NCBI RefSeq assembly: GCF_020614375.1
Contig: NZ_CP085327.1
Location: 620,001 to 684,000, forward strand
Reading direction: 5' to 3'
From: Haladaptatus salinisoli
GTDB taxonomy: Archaea; Halobacteriota; Halobacteria; Halobacteriales; Haladaptataceae
Length of the DNA: 64,000 nucleotides
Below the pieces are notes generated by a model. It ran no database searches. It saw only the letters and a program-made list of their open reading frames with translations, and was not told the DNA's origin. Both the position numbers and the translations under genes were made by a program. Below, one piece after another: positions 59,125 through 64,000 of the stretch. The first letter of the stretch is position 1. Each line of letters starts with the position of its first letter.

Positions 59125-60860
59125 GCAGAAACGCCGAAATTTCCGACCTGTTCGAGGAGTACGCGAACCTGCTGGAGGCGCAGGACGTGGGGTACAAACC
59201 GCAAGCCTACCGCCGGGCCGCGGACAACATCCGGGACTACCCCGAGGATATCGAGGAGATGGCGGCGGGCGGCCCGGACGAGGTCGGGCGGATTCCCCAG
59301 GTCGGCGAGTCCATCGCCGGGAAAGTGGTCGAGTACTTCGAGACGGGCGAAATCGAGGCGCTCGAGGAAGAACGCGAGAAGTTGCCCGTCCGGATGGAGG
59401 AGTTGACCCGCGTCGAAGGCGTCGGACCGAAGACGGTCGGCGACCTCTACGACGAACTCGGCGTCGAGACGCTGGACGACTTGGAGGAGGCCGCCCGAAA
59501 CGGGGAGATTCGGGAACTCAAGGGGTACGGGGAGAAGACCGAGCAGAACATCATCGACGGAATCGAGTTCGCCCGCACCGTCCGCGGTCGGCAACTGCTC
59601 GGCGACGCCCGCCCGGTGGGCGAACAGGTGCTCGCGTTCGTCGACGACGTGCCGAGCGTCGGACGCTGCGAACTCGCGGGTTCCTTGCGGCGATGGCGCG
59701 AGACCATCGGCGACGTGGACGTGCTGGCCGAGAGCGAGGACAAGCAGGCGGTCGTGGACGCCTTAACCGACTGGGAACGCGCGACCGAGGTCATCGAGGC
59801 GGGCACCGACAAGGCCGCCATCCGGGTCTCGGACGTGCGCGTCGACCTCCGGGTCATCGCGCCCGAGGAGTTCGGGAGCGCGCTCCAGTACTTCACCGGG
59901 AGCAAGAACCACAACATCACCCTGCGGAACTACGCCATCGAACGCGACCTGAAGGTGAACGAGTACGGCGTGTTCGACGTTTCGGAGGTGGACGACCCGG
60001 ACGCGGGGCAACGAGTCGGCGAACGAATCGCCGGCGAGACGGAAGCGAGCATGTACGACGCGCTCGGACTGCCGCTGATAGCGCCCGAGATGCGCGAGGA
60101 CAGGGGCGAAATCGACGCCGCGATCGCCGGAGAACTTCCGGACCTCGTCGAAGCGGACGACGTTCGCGGCGACCTCCACCTGCACACCGACTGGTCGGAC
60201 GGGGGCTACACCGTCGCGGAGATGGTCGACGGGGCCGCCGAGTTCGGTCTCGATTACATCGCCGTCTCCGACCACGCGACCGGGCCGGGGATGGTCGGCG
60301 GCGTCGGCCTCTCGGACGACGAACTCCGCGAGCAGATGGAGGAAATTCGAACGGTCGCGGACGACGCGCCCATCGACGTGCTCGCCGGCGTCGAGGCGAA
60401 CATCGACGCGGAGGGGGGAATCAGCGTCGCGGACGACGTGTTGGCCGAGTTGGACATCGTCGTCGCCTCGCCGCACAGCGGACTCGACGGCGACGCCACG
60501 GAACGGCTGATTCGAGCCATCGAGCACCCGAGCGTCGACGTGCTCGGCCACCCGAGCGGTCGCCTCATCAACCGCCGTCCCGGCGTCGACTTCGACGTGC
60601 GCAAGGTGGCGAAAGCCGCCGCGGAACACGGCGTCGCGCTCGAAATCAACAGCAACACGCACCGCCTCGACCTCTGGGGGGCGGCGGTGCAGGTCGCGGT
60701 CGATGAGGGCGCGCTCGTCGCCATCAACACGGACGCCCACGGTCCCGACGAGTACCGAAACGTCCGGTACGGGGTTCACACCGCCCGACGCGGGTGGGCC
60801 GAGGCCGACGACGTGCTCAACGCCCGCGACGCGGAGGGACTTCGGGACTTCTGCCACTGA
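59121..60860 (+). CDS. polX: DNA polymerase/3'-5' exonuclease PolX
   Basis: 579 residues. N-terminal helix-hairpin-helix domain (YRRAADNIRDYPEDIEEM, VEGVGPKTVGDLYDELG), Pol beta-like palm with metal Asp residues in GDVDVLAES at about residue 194 and DVRVDLRVIAP, and a C-terminal PHP nuclease domain starting DLHLHTDWSDGGYT, with GVEANIDAEG, ASPHSGLDG and NTDAHGPDE. All metal residues of the PHP domain appear intact. It acts in base excision repair. It is coupled to the genes on both sides by four-base and one-base overlaps. Confidence 0.96.
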   Translation: MSRNAEISDLFEEYANLLEAQDVGYKPQAYRRAADNIRDYPEDIEEMAAGGPDEVGRIPQVGESIAGKVVEYFETGEIEALEEEREKLPVRMEELTRVEGVGPKTVGDLYDELGVETLDDLEEAARNGEIRELKGYGEKTEQNIIDGIEFARTVRGRQLLGDARPVGEQVLAFVDDVPSVGRCELAGSLRRWRETIGDVDVLAESEDKQAVVDALTDWERATEVIEAGTDKAAIRVSDVRVDLRVIAPEEFGSALQYFTGSKNHNITLRNYAIERDLKVNEYGVFDVSEVDDPDAGQRVGERIAGETEASMYDALGLPLIAPEMREDRGEIDAAIAGELPDLVEADDVRGDLHLHTDWSDGGYTVAEMVDGAAEFGLDYIAVSDHATGPGMVGGVGLSDDELREQMEEIRTVADDAPIDVLAGVEANIDAEGGISVADDVLAELDIVVASPHSGLDGDATERLIRAIEHPSVDVLGHPSGRLINRRPGVDFDVRKVAKAAAEHGVALEINSNTHRLDLWGAAVQVAVDEGALVAINTDAHGPDEYRNVRYGVHTARRGWAEADDVLNARDAEGLRDFCH

Positions 60861-61294
60861 TGGCCCTCCTCCTCGACGTGATGCTGGGAAAGCTGGCGAC
60901 CTACCTCCGGATGTGCGGGTACGACGCGGCCTACGCCCTCGACAGGGGTATCGAGGACGACGACGAGATTCTCGAACTGACGCGAGCGGAGGGGCGGACG
61001 CTATTGACGCGGGACCGGGAGTTGGCGGCGCGGGCCGACGACTCCATTCTCGTCGAATCGCTCGACGTGAGCGACCAATTGCGCGAACTTCGGGGGAAGG
61101 GTCTCGACCTCTCGCTCTCCGAGCCCTCGCGGTGTTCGGACTGTAACGGGACGCTGGTGCGCGACGCGGGGCGACCGCCCGACCACGCGCCCGACGGGAA
61201 GGCGGTCTGGCGGTGTCGGGAGTGCGGAAAACGGTTCTGGAAGGGGAGCCACTGGGCGTCGGTCGAACGGACGCTCGAAGAAATCCGTCGGTGA
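60860..61294 (+). CDS. Mut7-C RNase-domain protein (PIN-like with zinc ribbon)
   Basis: 144 residues. LLLDVMLGKLATYLRMCGYD is the Mut7-C opening with the acidic catalytic residue, followed by GRTLLTRDRELA. The C-terminal zinc ribbon is CSDCNGTL and CRECGKRFWKGSHW. The family belongs to the PIN-like RNases, and similar archaeal proteins are predicted RNA nucleases. It overlaps polX by one base (TGATG). Putting a PolX and a Mut7-C protein in one operon is a known haloarchaeal arrangement as I recall. Confidence 0.9.
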   Translation: MALLLDVMLGKLATYLRMCGYDAAYALDRGIEDDDEILELTRAEGRTLLTRDRELAARADDSILVESLDVSDQLRELRGKGLDLSLSEPSRCSDCNGTLVRDAGRPPDHAPDGKAVWRCRECGKRFWKGSHWASVERTLEEIRR

Positions 61295-61318
61295 GCAATC
61301 GGCGGTCGGCGGTCGACG

Positions 61319-62131
61319 TCAGCGATTCGGCGTCCACCGGTCGCAGGCGTCCATGTCGGTCATCCGCCGGTCGTAGAGGCCGCAGTAGGGCGTCATCCCG
61401 TCGTCGGTGCGGACGTAATCGAAGTGGGCGCAGTTCCCGCAGTACGTGTCGGTCGGGGTGGCGGTCGTCTCCGGCGCTCGCTCGTGCTGCGGGGGAATCG
61501 GCGAGGAGATGTCGTCGCTCGTCGCGCCCCCGTCGCTCACGGGGTCGCTCGCCGCGCCGATTTCGCCGTCGGGCCGGTCGCCGAAGACGCCGACGCTGCC
61601 GAACCCGCCGGAGCGTTCGACCTCCACGACCCTCGTCTCGCCCTTGCGCGTGACCTCCATCGTGACGGTTCCGCCGGGGTCGTTGCGCGTCTTGAAGTTC
61701 ACGACGGCGGTGAACAGACACCAGAACGTGACGACGAGGCCGAGAAAGTAGACCGCGACGACCGGGAGGGTGAGTTGTTCGCCGTGTCCCCGCCAGTGGA
61801 GCGGATAGGCGTACCAGAACATCGCAACGCCGAGGACGGAGATGCTCGACCCGATGGCCGCCGCGGCGCGGACGCGATTGCTCGTCGCGGGCAGGACGGT
61901 GAAGATGCCGACGAACACCGACGGAACGCCCAAACCCGCGGTGACGCCGGCGAGTTTATACGAGCCGTAGCGGTTCACCCCGACCGCCGAAAAGAGGCTC
62001 GTCGTCGCCGCGAGGATGGCGACGACGACGAGCAGAGACCCGGCGAGAAACAGGCCGACGCCGAGGTAGAGTCGCTTCGGGCGTTTTTTCACGCCGTCGC
62101 GCCCTTCGTAGGTTTCCCCGAGGCTTGTCAT
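61319..62131 (-). CDS. Haloarchaeal membrane protein, DUF7139-like, with a C-terminal Cys cluster
   Basis: 270 residues from ATG 62131. Starts MTSLGETYEGRDGVKKRPKR (charged), then five helices (LYLGVGLFLAGSLLVVVAI onwards), then a soluble tail of about 110 residues with CGNCAHFDYVRTDDGMTPYCG and a final CDRWTPN. The Cys pattern (CxxC, C, C) suggests a zinc or iron-sulphur site. I recall this family as DUF7139. An in-frame codon 21 bases upstream is less likely. Confidence 0.75.
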   Translation of the reverse strand: MTSLGETYEGRDGVKKRPKRLYLGVGLFLAGSLLVVVAILAATTSLFSAVGVNRYGSYKLAGVTAGLGVPSVFVGIFTVLPATSNRVRAAAAIGSSISVLGVAMFWYAYPLHWRGHGEQLTLPVVAVYFLGLVVTFWCLFTAVVNFKTRNDPGGTVTMEVTRKGETRVVEVERSGGFGSVGVFGDRPDGEIGAASDPVSDGGATSDDISSPIPPQHERAPETTATPTDTYCGNCAHFDYVRTDDGMTPYCGLYDRRMTDMDACDRWTPNR

Positions 62132-62291
62132 GTGTCCGTCATTGGAGGCCACCTACTAAACTACTGCGTCAGACAAGTATCATAAACAGTACCTGTAGGG
62201 GAGAAATCGGCCGGGAAAGGCGTGCAGTAGCGGCGTTTACTGAATGACAACTTCGCGACCGTATCGCGGGAAGGCGGGTCGACGAACACCG

Positions 62292-62786
62292 TCACCTGTA
62301 GGCGTACGCAACCGCGAAGAGGGAGACGAACGAACCCCCGAGCGCGATACCGAGGAGGAGACCGGGACCGGCCCGGAACCAAATCGCGGGAGCGAGCGGG
62401 AGGACCAACGCCCCGCAGAGGATGGCCGCCCCGCCGAGTCGTCGCGCCGCGGCGCGGTCGACGTTCGGGGTGGTGAGCAGTTCCCGCCGGTCTCGGTAGC
62501 GGATGAGCCACCCCAGAACGATACAGAGGCCGGCGCTGACGACGACCGTGACCGTCCCGACGAGACGCGTCGAGACGCCGAAACGGATCGCGGCGGCGAA
62601 GGCGCACATCCCGATTCCACACAGCCCGACCACGGTTGCATTCGCTCGAACCGCGCTCTCGTCGGTCGCGTCGGCTCCGTATAAACGGCGAGTTCGACTC
62701 CCGGACCGCAAGGAGAGAGCGGCAACGGCAACGAGGAGACATCCTATGAGGAGGGTGGTCGCTGCCGCGAGACCGTCCGCTTTCAT
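62292..62786 (-). CDS. Uncharacterised five-helix membrane protein
   Basis: 164 residues from ATG 62786. Hydrophobic helices: AAATTLLIGCLLVAVAALSL, VVGLCGIGMCAFAAAIRFG, VGTVTVVVSAGLCIVLGWL, a further pair near the C-terminus. A basic loop RYRDRRELLTTP lies between helices 3 and 4. No family recognised. The upstream 57 bases could be included in frame, but the sequence there is Arg/Asp/Asn-rich and unlike a membrane protein start. Confidence 0.6.
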   Translation of the reverse strand: MKADGLAAATTLLIGCLLVAVAALSLRSGSRTRRLYGADATDESAVRANATVVGLCGIGMCAFAAAIRFGVSTRLVGTVTVVVSAGLCIVLGWLIRYRDRRELLTTPNVDRAAARRLGGAAILCGALVLPLAPAIWFRAGPGLLLGIALGGSFVSLFAVAYAYR

Positions 62787-62996
62787 AGCTGCCGTTCGAA
62801 TTTCGGAATCATAACCGATACGATTGTTGTCCTCTCGACGCAACTCACCGCGAGCGAAGTTCCGACGGCGCTTTCGGTCGAGCTTTTGTCAAGGAGGCAG
62901 GCCGAGACCGACGCCACGTAGCGCTGGTCTCGGCACCCGACCGCGGCAAAAGGTCGTGTCGAAAAGCCTAATCCCCGGGGTGTCAAACGGGCGAGT

Positions 62997-63287
62997 ATGG
63001 CTGACGACAACGAAGACGAGGGCCCCGCCGTCGAACTCGGCGAGCGCGAGCGCGTCGAGGGCGCGCCGGTCGCCCGCATCTCCTCTCGACTGTTCTGGCC
63101 GATTCAGAAGAGCGAAATCGTCCGGAAGGTCGGCGACCAGACGGTTCGAACGCCGGACGGACCGCGGAAACTCTCGGACGTGCTCGAAGACGTGGACGAG
63201 ACCTACTTCCAGAGCGAACACGAGTTCACGCGGAACGTCCGCGACGTCGTCGGTACGGGGCCGGTTCCGACTGCAGACGATTCGTGA
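62997..63287 (+). CDS. DUF5789-like haloarchaeal protein
   Basis: 96 residues. VELGERERVEGAPVARISSRLFWPIQKSEIVRKVGD, then TPDGPRKLSDVLEDVDETYF and NVRDVVGTGPVPT (all in parts), match the DUF5789 family, small acidic haloarchaeal proteins of unknown role. It probably forms a mixed alpha/beta fold. The stop overlaps the CPBP gene start by four bases, so the pair is translated together. Confidence 0.85.
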   Translation: MADDNEDEGPAVELGERERVEGAPVARISSRLFWPIQKSEIVRKVGDQTVRTPDGPRKLSDVLEDVDETYFQSEHEFTRNVRDVVGTGPVPTADDS

Positions 63288-63970
63288 GCCTCGTTCGGTC
63301 GGTGGAGGGGCGGACGTTCGGACTGACGTGGGTGCAGTTATCGCTGCTCGTCGGCGCGGCGCTGACGGTCGCGTGGTCGCTGTGGGAGGTTCCGCGCGAC
63401 AGTTTGAACGCGCGGGTCGTCCGCGACGTGACGCTGTACGTGGCGATTCCGGGCGCGCTGGCGGTGACCCACGGACGCCACCTCGGCTATCGAATCGACC
63501 GCAAGGCGATACGAAACACGCTCGTTCTCGCGGCGTTCGTGGTTCCGTTCTACGTCGTCGGGTCGTCGCTCCCGTCGATTCGGACGTACTATCCGATGTG
63601 GAGCACGACCGCCGACCTCGGGAGTTTCCTGCCGCACGCCGCGAAGCAGTTCGTCGTCGTCGTCGCCGCGGAGACGTACTACCGCGGATTGCTCTGCGTC
63701 GGCGTCCGGAAAATCGGATTCAAGAGCGTGTTCATCAGCCCGGTCGTGTACGCCTTCCACCACCTCGGTAAGCCGCCCATCGAACTCCTCCTCTCAGGGC
63801 CGACCGACGTGCTCTTCGGCGCGGTGGACTACGACTGCGATTCGCTGCTCCCCTCCGTCGTCGCGCACGGACTCGGTCTCGTCCTCCTCGATTGGCTGGT
63901 GCTTCACGACCCGCTCATCCGCACGGAGACGGTGGTCGATTGGCTCTCGTGGCTTCGAATACCGCTGTGA
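63284..63970 (+). CDS. CPBP/Rce1-type intramembrane protein with altered active-site motif
   Basis: 228 residues from GTG 63284 (GTGA overlap with the DUF5789-like gene). Seven to eight helices. The CPBP motifs are AETYYRGLL (motif 1, normally EExxxR), YAFHHLGKP (motif 2, FxxxH-like) and VVAHGLG (motif 3). The first Glu of motif 1 is replaced by Ala, while the second Glu and Arg remain. In studied Rce1 enzymes the first Glu is catalytic, so this protein may lack protease activity. Haloarchaeal CPBP proteins are mostly uncharacterised. Confidence 0.75.
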   Translation: MSLVRSVEGRTFGLTWVQLSLLVGAALTVAWSLWEVPRDSLNARVVRDVTLYVAIPGALAVTHGRHLGYRIDRKAIRNTLVLAAFVVPFYVVGSSLPSIRTYYPMWSTTADLGSFLPHAAKQFVVVVAAETYYRGLLCVGVRKIGFKSVFISPVVYAFHHLGKPPIELLLSGPTDVLFGAVDYDCDSLLPSVVAHGLGLVLLDWLVLHDPLIRTETVVDWLSWLRIPL

Positions 63971-64000
63971 CGGAGGAACGGAACCGGGGGTTCGTTACGA

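Noticed and set aside
1..64000. Search by eye for CRISPR arrays, integrases, transposases and attachment sites
   Set aside because: No regularly spaced repeats and no recombinase motifs were seen. tRNA-Thr at 26419 has no obvious repeated 3' end in the next several kilobases.

Overview
The window is a stretch of haloarchaeal (class Halobacteria) chromosome. Evidence for this is the high G+C content, the strongly acidic proteins, an archaeal L11/L1/L10/L12 ribosomal protein cluster, SRP19, Gar1, diphthine synthase and Trm5, a PGF-CTERM S-layer glycoprotein, a bacterioruberin (C50 carotenoid) gene set, HalOD1 and DUF7344-type regulators, and many genes with a TATA-like box 25-30 bases before the start codon (leaderless transcription). 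The genus cannot be fixed from sequence alone. No CRISPR array, rRNA operon, integrase or intact insertion sequence was seen.

Layout. 1-6.7 kb: the end of a TctA-type permease, the rpl1-rplP0-rpl12 operon with a hairpin leader, rpl11, a VNG1110C-like gene, and a Drg GTPase followed by a membrane protein. 6.9-15.4 kb: a two-domain VOC protein, the S-layer glycoprotein with structured flanks, a DUF7344-type regulator followed by a HalOD1 protein, a Tat-exported AmpD-like amidase (unexpected in an organism without peptidoglycan) and a GT-C glycosyltransferase. 15.4-18 kb: small genes, a methyltransferase and a frameshifted HalOD1 gene, which make this the least tidy part of the window. 17.9-24.3 kb: threonine dehydratase, an MFS transporter, and an overlapping operon of symporter small subunit, SSS symporter, M20 amidohydrolase and ArsN2-like acetyltransferase. 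24.5-32.7 kb: dph5 and trm5 divergent, tRNA-Thr(CGT), a GT-C-like membrane protein, a formyltransferase-fold enzyme, a GNAT protein and an acyl-CoA ligase.

32.8-37.5 kb: a haem-copper oxidase locus (coxB divergent from coxA, a small membrane protein, coxC convergent). coxA appears to be preceded by a 16-codon leader ORF. 37.5-42 kb: AIM24 protein, pantoate kinase, small zinc-finger protein, a charged membrane-anchored protein, two HTH regulators and a GerW-like protein. 42-46.2 kb: crtB convergent with crtD-lyeJ-cruF, a bacterioruberin cluster. 46.3 kb: an intergenic array of perfect hairpins behind a TATA box, the best candidate here for an undescribed RNA. 46.5-50.4 kb: a BtuCDF-type importer with a shared divergent promoter and a PGF-CTERM-anchored binding protein. 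50.4-54 kb: srp19-gar1, an ArsA/Get3 ATPase and a GntP permease. 53.9-64 kb: glycerate kinase-SDR, rhomboid-endonuclease V, a methyltransferase, a DUF5788-like protein-PolX-Mut7-C operon, membrane proteins, and a DUF5789-like protein-CPBP pair.

Products were inferred by reading motifs and recalling families. No search was run. Start codons were chosen from TATA spacing, overlaps and Shine-Dalgarno-like sequences where visible.
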